Made by a program: the position numbers and the translations under genes. From assembly GCF_000526915.1 (NCBI RefSeq), contig NZ_JAGZ01000004.1, positions 186,001 through 250,000 of the forward strand: a stretch of 64,000 nt of DNA, in the 5' to 3' direction. Below, piece by piece: positions 26,936-35,712 of the stretch. Below the pieces are notes generated by a model. The model made no database searches. It saw nothing but the letters and a program-made list of their open reading frames with translations, and was not told the DNA's origin. This DNA comes from Mycobacterium genavense ATCC 51234. Its GTDB lineage: Bacteria > Actinomycetota > Actinomycetes > Mycobacteriales > Mycobacteriaceae. Each line of letters opens with the position of its first letter. Positions within the stretch are counted from its first letter, which is position 1.

Positions 26936-28585
26936 CGCCGCCAGGGCCAGTGCGGCCGCTCACGCGTCGGCTCCACCGGCGGGGTAAAGGTGGTGGGCGG
27001 CGGCGGGACCGTCGTGGTGGGCGGCGCCTGATAGGTCGTGGTGGGCGGCGGCGCCTCGGTCGTGGTCGTCGTCACCGGTGCTTCGGTAGTGGTGGTCGTG
27101 GTCGGGGGCGGCGGCGCCTCGGTCGTCGTCGGGGTGGGACTGGGGAAACTCCGTGATGGTTACGGTCTGCTCGGGCGGCGGGGCGGTCGGTTGACTCGGC
27201 GGGGTCTGCACCGGCTTGGGGCGCTCCTCGCCGAGCGTCAACGCCAGGATGGTGGCTACCAGTATGGCTACACCCGCGGCGGCCAGGCTCAGCACGATGG
27301 CGGTGCGCCGGTACCACGGCGGCGGTTCCCCCGCGTACGGGTCGTCGTCTGCGTCCTCGAAACCCATTGCGTCGCGGACATATTGGCCGCTGTGTTCGGG
27401 GCCGGTGTAGGGGACGGGGTCCTCCTCGTCGTCGTCCTCCGACCAGGCCAGCGGCCGCTCTTCTTCGATGCGGGCGCCCGGCATGACTTGGGTCATGTCG
27501 GGCGGCGCGGCGGCCGCCAGTTGCGTCGGGGTCTCGACGACGGGGCTCGGAATCGCGCGCGTCGCGGGGTGCTGTTGACCGAATTTGGCCGCACCCAGGG
27601 CCGCGGTGAACGCCGGCTGCGGTGCGCTGTGGACCGGCACCCCGAGGCGTTCGGAGAGGCGGGTGGCGAGCAGCGGGATGGCGGCACCGCCGCCTACGGC
27701 GGCCACGGCGGACAGATCTGTCACCGCAATGTTGTTGCGCTGCAAGATGTTTTCGACGCCGGTGACGAATTCGTCCAGCGGTCCGGAGATCAGCTCCTCG
27801 AATTCGGTGCGGGACAGCTCGACATCCTCGCCGGTGACCGCCGGTACCGTGGTGACCGTCGCCGTCGACAAAGTTTCCTTGGCGGCTCGGTATTGGTCCA
27901 GCAGGCGGATCAGCGACCCCATTCGCGTCGTGCTGGCCAGGCCGCCGGAGCTGTCGCTCGGAGCGCCGTCGCGCATGTGGTCGAGGATGAGCTGGTCGAT
28001 CGCGTCGCCGGAGAACTCGCGGTAGCGGACCGACGGGCCGATCTGCGCGAAATCCGAACCGGCGTCGCTCAGTGTCACGGTGGTGCCACCGGCGCCGAAG
28101 TCGCACAACGCGACGATGCCGTGCGTGGGGAAGTCTGGGTCGGCCCGCAGCGCGGTCAGCGCGGCAGTGGCATCGGAGATCAACGCCGGAGGCACGCCGT
28201 CGGGCGCCAGGTCGGGCTGGGCGAAGAATTCCTCACGCAGCGCCGCCGACTGCTCCGGTGACCAATAGGCGGGGACGGCGATCGTGACCGGCGTTCCGTA
28301 GTCGACGGTGCGGGCCATCGCCTCGAGTGCTTCGACCGTCAGCGCGTCACCGAGGTACTTCGTCCCGTCGGCGGCCACCAGCGGAGTTCGGTCTCCGACC
28401 CGTTCGACGAACCCCCGCATCACCAGGCCGGCTGCGGCCGGGTCGGGACTTTCCTGCGGTAGGCCGACTTCGGACGCCCGCTGGTCGAAGAGGGTGAGCA
28501 AGGACTCGCGAGTCACCGCGTCGCCACCCGCGCGGGCCGCGACGAGGTTTGCCATCCCGACGGACAACCCGAGCGACTCGGACAT
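26929..28585 (-). CDS. Hsp70-like membrane protein with Pro/Thr-rich tail, Rv0312-like (single frameshift)
   Basis: The product resembles M. tuberculosis Rv0312, a Pro/Thr-rich protein with an actin/Hsp70 ATPase-like domain. The N-terminus LGLSVGMANLVAA replaces the usual DLGTT loop. Phosphate-2-like ALCDFGAGGTTVTLS is well kept and the adenosine segment is VAAVGGGAAIPLLATRLSERLG. After a linker come one helix (TAIVLSLAAAGVAILVATILALTL) and a TTTEAPPPP-type tail. As written the tail turns into a DDDHD/AAHH sequence. Removing one base near 27146-27148 restores a long Thr/Pro tail ending HWPWRRY at TGA 26931-26929. The stop then overlaps iniC by 7 bp. The layout of domain, helix and low-complexity tail parallels the four paralogs at 1-8603. 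Confidence 0.8.
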
Positions 28586-28661
28586 CTGGCATACCCCTGT
28601 GCTTTGTCGTAAATGTGGCTGTGGGTTTCCGCGAGTCTAGGAGTCTAGGTGGAAGCCCTTT

Positions 28662-29144
28662 TCACAGGCCGGGCGGCAGCGTGATCTCGGTCGGTAACCC
28701 CGGCAGCGGGGGCAGCGTGATCACCGAGGGCAGTTGCGGCAACGGATACGCCTCGCCCGACGGCGTGGTCGGTGTGGTCGTGCCGGTCGACGGCAAAGTG
28801 TCCTCGGTGGACGCCGTCGGGGCGTCGGTGGTCGGGGTGGTCGTCTGCTCGCGCGGTGCCACAGGGACCACACTCGAGGTGGCCGACGGGCGGGGCGCCG
28901 TCGTGGTGCCGGTCACCGGTTGCTGCGGCGGGGCGCCCTGCGCGAGCTGGATGATGCCCCAGACGATCAGCGCGATCAGCACCGCGATCAGGCCGACCCA
29001 GCCGACCAACGCAATTGGTTTGCGCCAACCCGGAATCGGGTCGTCGGGGTCGGGCTGCGCGCCGCCGTACTCGTCGTCTCCGTAGTGGATAAAGACGGTC
29101 GGGTCGTCGTCGACGAAGTGGTCTGCCGGCGCGTGCCTTCCCAT
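28662..29144 (-). CDS. Small single-pass membrane protein with Thr/Pro-rich tail
   Basis: The function is unknown. The ATG at 29144 (MGRHAPADHFVDDDPTVF) is chosen because codons upstream in this frame look non-coding. A ~45-residue acidic cytosolic part ends GWRKPIALVGWVGLIAVLIALIVWGIIQL, a single transmembrane helix. It is followed by a Thr/Pro/Ser-rich extracytoplasmic tail (TGTTTAPRPSATSS, TTTPTTDAP) and an ending LPPLPGLPTEITLPPGL. The tail composition is like that of the adjacent Hsp70-like protein and of the next gene, suggesting the three act together or are glycosylated in the same way (Thr/Pro tails are O-mannosylation-prone; inference). It lies about 77 bp upstream of the Hsp70-like gene on the same strand. 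Confidence 0.72.
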   Translation of the reverse strand: MGRHAPADHFVDDDPTVFIHYGDDEYGGAQPDPDDPIPGWRKPIALVGWVGLIAVLIALIVWGIIQLAQGAPPQQPVTGTTTAPRPSATSSVVPVAPREQTTTPTTDAPTASTEDTLPSTGTTTPTTPSGEAYPLPQLPSVITLPPLPGLPTEITLPPGL

Positions 29145-29241
29145 GGTCGCCGAGACTAGCGGGGCGGGTCGGGCCGGGGTTGGTCCCACACGGGCGGCTT
29201 CCGATCGGCCGTCAAACGTTGACCTAATCGCAATCAACTCG

Positions 29242-29769
29242 TTAGGGCAGCTGGGGGATGGTCGTAGGTAGCCACGACGGCCAGTGATGCCTGCGGGTGG
29301 GCTGGTGCGTCGGCTGCGGCTGCGGCTCCTCGACGGCGCTGCTGGTGGGGGGCGCCGTCGTCGTCGTAGTGGTGGTTGACGGCGTACTCGTCGCGGTGGT
29401 CGTCGTCGTGGTTGTGGTCGTGGTTGTGGTCGTGGTCGTGGTGGTGTGCGGCGTCGTCGTGGTGGTCTTCGGGTTGCCGGTGGTGCCCTGGTCTCCGATG
29501 AGCTCGACGATGCCGTAGACGATCAAGGCGATCAGGATCAGAACCGACAGGCCCCAGACGATCAGCCCCACCGGTTTGCGGTACCACGGGGTGGGCTCGG
29601 TCTCTTGGTCGAAAGGATCCGCTTGCGGAAGGCCGGGCGCGGGCCGCGGCGGGCCATCGCCGGGCGGGCGTGGCGGCTCATCGCCGGGCGGGCGTGGCGG
29701 GCCGTCGCCCCTGCCGACGTCTCTGTATCGCGTCGGCTCATTGTTGAAGTCGTCCGGTGGGCCTGCCAC
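29242..29769 (-). CDS. Small single-pass membrane protein with poly-Thr tail
   Basis: The function is unknown; the product is 175 residues. A Pro/Arg-rich cytosolic part has two copies of PPRPPGD (GDGPPRPPGDEPPRPPGDG), then EPTPWYRKPVGLIVWGLSVLILIALIVYGIVELI, the transmembrane segment. This helix and its WYRKP lead-in are clearly related to the GWRKPIALVGW helix of the neighbouring gene, so the two are paralogs. The outside tail contains an almost pure run of Thr (positions ~105-125), then TSSAVEEPQPQP and a Trp-containing end. The Thr run is encoded by (ACC/ACG/ACA) codons of mixed type, so it is selected at protein level rather than a simple DNA microsatellite. Genes of this pattern next to iniBAC may be envelope-spanning proteins. 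Confidence 0.7.
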   Translation of the reverse strand: MAGPPDDFNNEPTRYRDVGRGDGPPRPPGDEPPRPPGDGPPRPAPGLPQADPFDQETEPTPWYRKPVGLIVWGLSVLILIALIVYGIVELIGDQGTTGNPKTTTTTPHTTTTTTTTTTTTTTTTTATSTPSTTTTTTTAPPTSSAVEEPQPQPTHQPTRRHHWPSWLPTTIPQLP

Positions 29770-29820
29770 GGCACCGATCGTACTGACCGGCCTAAGAACG
29801 CGTTGCCCTCGTCGCCGGGA

Positions 29821-31053
29821 TCAGTGCCCGGCGGAGGTGAGCTGGTGATCTGCCTCGAGCAGCATCCACGCACTCAGCTGGATCGAGAGATCGCGGCTCT
29901 GGTTCGGCGCCGACGCGTGCGACGTGTCGGCGAGCTGGGTAAAGGTTTCCAGACCTGGCGGCGGGGTGACCGGACGGTTCCAATGCGCTCCGAACAGCGG
30001 CAGCCCGTCCACCTCGGCGCGGTTGTCCCAGGCCGCCCGCGCCGAGGCGTGCACGAGTCGCGCGGCGGTGGTGTCCCCCAGGGCCAGCGCGGTCTGGGCG
30101 AGATACCTGGCGAGGATGCCCATGAACAGCCCGGAGTCGTTTCCGGCGCACCCGACGATCACATCTTTGTCGGCGAGCCTGTCGGCGGTCGCGGCGACGA
30201 GTGCCGCCGCGCGGTCGCGGTGACTGGAATCGTTTGTGCGCATTGCCAATTCGGTTTCCAGGCCGACGGTCACGCCCTGGCAGTAGGTCAGCAGCGAGCG
30301 GTCCATCCGCCCGCTGGGTTCGTGCACGCCATCGAAGATGAGGCCGCTTTCGCTGTCGCGCAGCCGGGTGTGCAGGAAATCGGCGAGTTGCTTGGCGCGG
30401 GACAGTTTGCCCAGCCGTGCCATCGCGATGCCGGTCGGACCGATCCCCGAGGTGCTGTAGTAATCGTGGCCGATCTTCCATGGCGCCGCGCCGACGGCCG
30501 GGTTCCAGCCGTCGAGCAGGGCGGCGCGCAGCTTCGGAACGGCATCGCCGAACCGGACGCCGAGCAGCCGGTCGGCGCGTTCGAGCGCGAGCACCAGCCA
30601 CGACATGTCGTCGCAGTATGCGTTGGTCCAGCCGGTGAGGTTGCGGGTGTGAATGCCGTGCGCGATGGCGCCGATGCGGTCGATGCGTTCGGTGGTGCGT
30701 GCGCGGTAGGCGGTATCCACCACGCAGTCCAGCAGGTGGGCCTGCCACCAGTAACACCAGCGGGCCAGCAACAACTGGTCGAACAGGGACGACGGCCAGT
30801 GCAGCGTGCCCAGTTGGGTGCCCGACCACCAGAGGGTGTGCACGTGCCGCTCCATGACCGCCCGCTCCGCCAGGTCCGCCCGCTGCTCGAGGCTCACCGG
30901 ACCGGGAGACGGCATCACCGTGATCGCCGCAACCTGCGTCGGCTGGTTCACCGCCGTGAGTGCGACGGCGCCCGCGACCGCGAAAAGCACACCGCGCCGG
31001 CTGATCCCCTTGGTCGGGCGATCCATCCGCTCGAGCTCCTCTTTGCTGAACAA
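29821..31053 (-). CDS. Tat-exported GH76 family glycoside hydrolase (alpha-1,6-mannanase-like)
   Basis: The product is 410 residues and similar in type to M. tuberculosis Rv0365c. A twin-arginine signal is visible: SRRGVLFAVAGAVALTAV at residues 18-35 with R19-R20. The (alpha/alpha)6-barrel helices follow. The paired catalytic aspartates of GH76 are in NAYCDDMSWLVLALERA (about residues 145-160). Other family blocks are LFDQLLLARWCYWWQAHLLD and GPTGIAMARLGKLSRAKQLADFLHTRL. Family members cleave alpha-1,6-mannan; in mycobacteria the plausible substrates are the lipomannan/lipoarabinomannan backbone (inference). The start may be ATG 31053 or an internal ATG nine codons later. It lies between the Thr-rich membrane genes and lpqJ. 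Confidence 0.83.
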   Translation of the reverse strand: MFSKEELERMDRPTKGISRRGVLFAVAGAVALTAVNQPTQVAAITVMPSPGPVSLEQRADLAERAVMERHVHTLWWSGTQLGTLHWPSSLFDQLLLARWCYWWQAHLLDCVVDTAYRARTTERIDRIGAIAHGIHTRNLTGWTNAYCDDMSWLVLALERADRLLGVRFGDAVPKLRAALLDGWNPAVGAAPWKIGHDYYSTSGIGPTGIAMARLGKLSRAKQLADFLHTRLRDSESGLIFDGVHEPSGRMDRSLLTYCQGVTVGLETELAMRTNDSSHRDRAAALVAATADRLADKDVIVGCAGNDSGLFMGILARYLAQTALALGDTTAARLVHASARAAWDNRAEVDGLPLFGAHWNRPVTPPPGLETFTQLADTSHASAPNQSRDLSIQLSAWMLLEADHQLTSAGH

Positions 31054-31139
31054 CGATCGCCGTGCAGCTAGATGGTATTCCGATATCGTCGGAATCCCGA
31101 AGAATCAGACCGTGAGTCTGCGATCGACGCCGACGCCCT

Positions 31140-31730
31140 CTAGAAGGTGTTGACCTTCTCCACACTGACGAACATGCCGTGCCCGGTGTGACTGTTGGTG
31201 AACCGGGTGCCGGCCTCGGAGGCGTCGATTGTCCAGCCCTGCGCGTCGTAGACCTTGTAGTCGATCGTGACCGCGGGGATGGCTCCCAGGTTGCCCAGGA
31301 TCCACTGCACGGAGCCGGCAGAGGTGATGTGGACGCCGTTGGCGTGCTCACCATCCTGCATGGGGGAGTCGGTGAACGGTGCCTCGCATCCGACGCTGTC
31401 CTTGTTGATCTGGCAGCGCGTGATGCCGGACTTGGTCTCGATGAACACGTAGCCGTTCTCGTCGGGCGGCAGCGGAATGGCCCCGGCCGGCGCGGTCGGA
31501 TTGGCCGGGGTCGTCGGCGGCACACCGATGGGGCCCGACGGCGGCGCCGCCGTGATGCTTGGCCTCGGCGTGGGAAAGTTCGGCTCGGTGGGGCCGGTGC
31601 CCGGTGCCGCGACCGGCTTGCCGTCGATGACCGTGCTGCAGCCCGAAACCAGCATGGGACTAGCCAGCAGGGCCGCGAGCACCAGCGAACCACCCGCCAG
31701 GCCCCGCCGGGCATTCTGCGAAAACCGCAC
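31140..31730 (-). CDS. lpqJ: Lipoprotein LpqJ
   Basis: The product is 196 residues and resembles M. tuberculosis LpqJ (Rv0344c), which follows iniC there. A basic N-terminus (RFSQNARRG) and hydrophobic core end in the lipobox LVSGC, with the lipidated cysteine at residue 31. A Pro/Thr-rich linker (~35-85) precedes a compact beta-rich domain (GYVFIETKSGITRCQI, SVGCEAPF) with two cysteines that could pair. The protein ends VSVEKVNTF. The function is not known. Here a five-gene segment separates it from iniC, so the M. tuberculosis adjacency is broken. Confidence 0.88.
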   Translation of the reverse strand: MRFSQNARRGLAGGSLVLAALLASPMLVSGCSTVIDGKPVAAPGTGPTEPNFPTPRPSITAAPPSGPIGVPPTTPANPTAPAGAIPLPPDENGYVFIETKSGITRCQINKDSVGCEAPFTDSPMQDGEHANGVHITSAGSVQWILGNLGAIPAVTIDYKVYDAQGWTIDASEAGTRFTNSHTGHGMFVSVEKVNTF

Positions 31731-31831
31731 GCGTCGCTCCCGAAGCTCGGAGATATCAGACGTAGATTACGCACGAAGGGGCGCAACGTGCCGTGGCGAC
31801 GCGCTTTCGAAATGTCGCCGATATCAAAGTG

Positions 31832-32293
31832 TTATCGCCGCGTGGCAGGCTCCGGCGCGTCCCGCGGGTGGCTCGCCAGCTCGGCGGCGCGATGCGCGGC
31901 GGCGACGATGCCCTGATATCCGGTGCACCGGCAGTTGTCGCGCAACAACGCGGTCAGCGACACCACGAATCTCGGGGTGCAGAAGCCGCATTGCAGGCCA
32001 TGGCATTCGCGCAGCGCCGACTGCACCGGTGACAACGTGCCGTCTGGCGCCGCGATGCCCTCGACGGTCGTCACCTCCATTCCGTCCGCCTGCACCGCGA
32101 ACATCAAGCACGACCGCACCGCGTCGCCGTCCAGCAGCACCGAACACGCACCGCACACCCCGTGTTCGCAACCGAGATGCGTGCCGGTCAGCCCGCACTT
32201 GTCGCGCAGAAAGTCGGCCAGCGTCATCCGCGGCTCGACGGTTGCGACGATCGGAGTTCCGTTGACCGACAAGCGGACTGATTGCTCATGCAT
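31832..32293 (-). CDS. coxS: Carbon monoxide dehydrogenase-type small subunit (2Fe-2S), internally deleted
   Basis: This is an iron-sulfur subunit of the molybdenum hydroxylase (CoxS/XDH) family. ATG 32293 overlaps the coxM stop by 8 bp. The plant-type 2Fe-2S cluster is intact (CEHGVCGACSVLL and the following RSCLMF). In the second cluster CGFCTP is present, but the second cysteine pair CRCTGYQ comes after only 15 residues. Family members have about 31, including a segment like PxxxExEIREGLSGN. About 16 residues (48 bp) appear deleted in frame between LLRDN and CRCTG. That would shorten the helix that positions the cluster, so function is doubtful. It is the last gene of the coxL-M-S order. 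Confidence 0.8.
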   Translation of the reverse strand: MHEQSVRLSVNGTPIVATVEPRMTLADFLRDKCGLTGTHLGCEHGVCGACSVLLDGDAVRSCLMFAVQADGMEVTTVEGIAAPDGTLSPVQSALRECHGLQCGFCTPRFVVSLTALLRDNCRCTGYQGIVAAAHRAAELASHPRDAPEPATRR

Positions 32294-33169
32294 GAGGTGC
32301 TCCCGAGGCTTGGTCGACGGCTTGGGCCCAGGCACGCGCGGTCATCGCGGCGCCCACCTGGCGGCGATACGACTCCGACCCCTGCAGATCGGTGGGAATC
32401 GCGTCGAGCCCCGTCATCGCGGCCCGGCCTACCTCGTCGGCGGTCACGTCGCCGACCGGCCGTCCGGTCACGGCCGCCTCCGCCGCGGCAGCGCGCAGCG
32501 GTGTGGGGCCCAGACCGAGCAGGCCGATCGCGCAGCGCGAGACCCGGTCATCGTCGTCGAGCGCCACCGCGACCAGCGCGCCGGCGATCGCGAAATCGCC
32601 ATGGCGGCGCGAAAACTCGTGCATCGAGAACCGGACCTGTCGTTCCACACGGGAAACCGGACTCCGGTCAGGACCTCGTCGGGTGCCATCGTGGTCTCCC
32701 ACACGCCGGTGAAGAAGTCGGCGGCGGCGATCTCTCGCCGCCCGCGCGGGGAAAGCACTTCCATCGTCGCGTCCAGCGTCAGTGCGACGGCCGGGTATTC
32801 GCCGGCCGCGTCGGCATGTGCGATCGATCCGCCGAGGGTGCCGCGGTTGCGGATCTGGAAGTGGCCGATGAACGGCGTCACCCGGGTCAGCAGCGGAACC
32901 GCTTGGCGGACTTGGGCATCGGCGCCCACCTTGGCCTCGGTGGTCCCGGCGCCGATCCACAGCTCTTGGCCCCGGTGTTCGATGCCCTGCAATTCGCGCA
33001 GCCGGGCGATGTCGATCAGGTGGTCGAAGTAAGCCAGCCGCATCGACAGCATCGGGATCAGGCTCTGACCACCGGCCAGGATCTTCGCCCCGTCGCCGTG
33101 CTCGGCCAGCAGTCCCACCGCGTCTTCGACGGTGTCGGGGCGGTGGTAGTCGAACGTCGCGGGCTTCAT
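32286..33169 (-). CDS. coxM: Carbon monoxide dehydrogenase-type medium subunit, FAD-binding (single frameshift)
   Basis: This is the FAD-binding subunit of a molybdenum hydroxylase. ATG 33169 overlaps the coxL stop (ATGA). The FAD motifs AGGQSLIP (residues 32-39 region) and GTLGGSIAHADAAGEYP are intact, as is the N-terminal FDYHRPDTVEDAV. The frame breaks after VRFPVW near 32645. Restoring one base gives WERQVRFSMHEFSRRHGDFAIAGA, a typical continuation, and the second frame runs to the normal C-terminus (QGSESYRRQVGAAMTARAW). A single lost base in a short homopolymer is the simplest explanation. The operon partners coxL and coxS are also damaged, but in other ways. Confidence 0.75.
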
Positions 33170-34225
33170 CGGTTCGCCTCGGCCAGCAATGCGGCGATCG
33201 ACGCCGGGCTGGCCGGCAGCCGGGTGATCGTCACGCGCAGCGGTGCCAGCGCGTCGTTGATCGCGTTGATCACCGCGGGCACCGAGCCGATGGCCCCGCC
33301 CTCACCGGCACCCTTGTATCCGCCCGGCCCCGGCCCGGGGATCTCGACGTGGCCGAACTCGATCGGCGGGACCTCGGTGGCCGTGGGCAGCAGATAGTCG
33401 ACGAAAGTCGTTGACAGCGGGTTGCCGTCGTCGTCGTAGACCATGTCCTTCGTCAGCGCGCCGCCGATGCCCTGCACGGTTCCGCCGGCGATCTGGCCCT
33501 CCACGACCGCGGGGTTGATCATCGGGCCCACGTCCTTGCTGACGATGTAGCGCAGCAGCGTGACCCTGCCGGTCTCGACGTCCACCTCGCAGGTGCAGGC
33601 ATGAGTTGCGTTGGACCACAGGATCGGTGCCGTGGTGACGTAGCGCGCGGTGGCCTCCAGTGACGTTCCCGCCGGCAGCTGCTGTGGCGAGTAGTACGCG
33701 GTGTAGGCCAGTTCGCCGAAGGTCACTTTCTTCGACGAGTCGCCGCGCACCGTGGCGGTTGAATGTGCCAGTTCCACTTCGGGTTCGGCGACCTTGAGGT
33801 GGTGTGCGGCCAGGGAGAGGATCTTCTGCCGCAGGATCGCGCCGGCTTCCGCGACCGCCCCGGCGGTCATCGGCCCGCTGCGGCCGCCCTGCGTCCCGGC
33901 GCCGTAAGGGGTGATCGCGGTGTCTCCCTGAATGGTGGCCACGTCGTCGATGTCGGCACCCAGCGCGTCGGCGGTCAGCTGAATCACCGTGGTTTCCAAG
34001 CTGTTTCCGCTCGATCCACCGTTGACGTAGACGTTGATCTTGCCGGTCGGCTCCATCGTGATGGTGGCGGCCTCGGTGCCCAGGTGACCGGTGCCCGCGC
34101 TCGTGGGCTCGATGTACGCCGAGAATCCGAGACCCAGGTAGCGGCCCTGGGCCAGCGCCTCGCGCTGCTCCTTGCGAAAACCTTCGTGGTCGAGGATTTT
34201 CACGGCCTGCTCGCCGCAATTGACA
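33166..34225 (-). pseudogene. coxL: Carbon monoxide dehydrogenase-type large subunit, C-terminal fragment only
   Basis: Only about the last 350 of ~800 residues of the Mo-cofactor-binding large subunit are present. The fragment begins within QAVKILDHEGFRKEQ and continues with GLGFSAYIEPTSAG, GGSSGNSLETTVIQLTADALG, GDTAITPYGAGTQGGRSG, DVGPMINPAVVEGQIAGGTVQGIGG and PGGYKGAGEGGAIGSVPAVINAINDAL. The last block contains the conserved catalytic glutamate region (GAGEGG). The N-terminal half, including the active-site loop (AYRGAGRPE / VAYRCSFR type), is missing. Immediately upstream the sequence becomes a 3'-truncated MDR oxidoreductase on the same strand, so the two are joined at a deletion or recombination junction near 34205-34230. 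An alternative GTG start at 34203 could still give a non-functional fragment. Confidence 0.8.
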
Positions 34226-34964
34226 GCGTCGGTGCCAGAGAACCGTTGCCGATTGCCAGCGTGCCGGCCAGCGGACTGTCACCGATCTTGTCGATGAGCT
34301 CCCGGGCGGCGGTTCGGCTGTGGTAGTCGACCGTCGCGTCGGCACCCAGCGAGTGGAGGTAGCCGAAGTTGTGCGGCGAGGAGGTGGCAACGACGCGGTA
34401 ACCGGCATGGCGCGCCAACTGGATCGCGTTACTGCCCACGCTGGTAGACCCGCCCCATACCAGGACTGTCTCGCCGCGGTCTGTGGGATCGGTGGTGGGC
34501 AGCCGCAGCGCGAGCTGATCCCGCTGAAACATGCCCGATGCCGCGGTCGAAACTGACATCGGCAGCACAGCAGCGCGCTCGAAGGGCAGATCGTCAGGAA
34601 TGGGCGTAACCATGTGCTGCATGAGCACGACGTAAAGTTGGAAGGCGCCTTCCGCGGCCCGGTTACGGTCGCGGTCGATCCCTACCGCGTGGCCAACCAC
34701 GCGATTGCCCGGCCGCAGCCGGGTCACTTCGGATCCAACTTCGACGACTTCGCCGGCCACGTCGGAGCCGACGACGGCGGGAAACGTCAGCCACGGCAGG
34801 ATCACCCGGTAGGCGAACCCGGGCATCGCGTCGATCGGGTTCACTGCAATCGCATGTGCGCGCACGACCACCTCATTGGCCGTGGGCCCGGTGTAGGGGG
34901 CGGGTCCGACCTCGAATCCGCCTCGGGCCTTGGGCAGCCACAGCGCCATGTTCTCGGGAGTCAT
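34200..34964 (-). pseudogene. MDR-superfamily zinc-type alcohol dehydrogenase/quinone reductase, C-terminally truncated
   Basis: The first ~240 of about 350 residues are present. Visible are the N-terminal GroES-like domain (ANEVVVRAHAIAVNPIDAMPG, FPAVVGSDVAGEVVEVGSEV, LRPGNRVVGHA) and the start of the Rossmann domain (VLVWGGSTSVGSNAIQLARHAGYRVVATSS, GADATVDYHS). No zinc-ligand cysteine set is seen, so it belongs to the enoyl/quinone-reductase side. The protein ends abruptly at AIGNGSLAPTLSIAASRP, where normal members continue for ~100 residues. At that point the sequence becomes the coxL fragment. ATG 34964 lies 66 bp downstream of a perfect inverted repeat that is a likely TetR operator. 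Confidence 0.75.
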
Positions 34965-35029
34965 CTCGGGTGCTCCTTGCTTGTTATCGACCGTCTGGGC
35001 AACTCAGAACATCACCCAGGGCATACATC

Positions 35030-35048
35030 GATGTCAGAACCTGACATC
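35030..35048. promoter_or_regulatory. Perfect inverted repeat, candidate TetR operator
   Basis: GATGTCAG-AAC-CTGACATC is a perfect 8-bp inverted repeat with 3-base spacer, 66 bp upstream of the MDR start codon and beyond the 3' end of the TetR gene. The half-site GATGTCAG recurs at 35759-35766 and as ATGTCAG at 36010-36016, and the related TGATGACAG at 35729-35737 and 35978-35986 (CTGTCATCA at 35071-35079). Confidence 0.65.
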
Positions 35049-35121
35049 AGAATAACACAATCGACGTAGGCTGTCATCACTGATTACTAAGGCCGACGTG
35101 GAAAAGCTTTGCGCGCTGCGG

Positions 35122-35712
35122 TCAGTGCCGGCTCGGCGCCGACGTCCGGCCTGCGGCCAGCGCTTTGAGTTCGCCGAGCGATTCGTCGATCAGCTGTGCC
35201 AACGTGCGCTCGTTGATGTCGTCGACCCAGCGGTCGAACGCGATCTTGAAGACCGCGACCCCAGCTTCTGCGGCCAGGCTCGCGACCGGTTCTGCGACGC
35301 CTCGCTGACGGAGCGCCTCGGCCATACTCGAGGCGAGCTTTGCGAGCTTGATCAATTCGCGTTCCTGAAGCGCCGTGTTGGCGGCAATGACTGCTTGGCG
35401 CTGCCTGGGCTGCTCGCGCGGGCGCCCCTCGGATAAAATGCCGAAAACCTTCAGCCCGGCAGCGACGGCGTCGAGCGGCGCTGCGTGGTCTGGGGCGCTG
35501 GCAACGGCTTGCACGAACAAGTCACGTAGGGCCTCTTCACCCCCAAACAATACCTCGCGCTTGTCGGCGAAGTGCCGATAAAACGTGCGTTCCGTCAACC
35601 CTGCGCGCTGAGCAATCTCCGCGACGGTGGTCTGGTCGAATCCGCGGTGGCTGTAGAGGTCTAAGGCCGCTTGCTCGAGGCGGCCACGCGCGTTGGGTTC
35701 CCACCGGCCCAT
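35122..35712 (-). CDS. TetR-family transcriptional regulator
   Basis: The product is 196 residues. The N-terminal HTH has RGRLEQAALDLYSHRGFDQTT, then VAEIAQRAGLTERTFYRHF, the canonical TetR recognition helix with T-x-x-T-FYRHF, and ADKREVLF. The C-terminal ligand domain is typical but not assignable to a known ligand. It is followed in the same direction by the MDR gene and faces the SDR/SGNH genes. The perfect inverted repeat at 35030-35048 and its half-sites in the 425-bp divergent region suggest it controls both sides (inference). Of the three TetR proteins here, only this one has a sharp FYRHF motif. Confidence 0.88.
   Translation of the reverse strand: MGRWEPNARGRLEQAALDLYSHRGFDQTTVAEIAQRAGLTERTFYRHFADKREVLFGGEEALRDLFVQAVASAPDHAAPLDAVAAGLKVFGILSEGRPREQPRQRQAVIAANTALQERELIKLAKLASSMAEALRQRGVAEPVASLAAEAGVAVFKIAFDRWVDDINERTLAQLIDESLGELKALAAGRTSAPSRH

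Noticed and set aside
29340..29480. Long runs of Val/Thr-type codons on both strands look like a DNA microsatellite or a plus-strand valine-rich gene.
   Set aside because: The minus-strand protein has a proper start, a transmembrane helix and a Thr tail with mixed codons; the plus strand has no start, ribosome site or domain.
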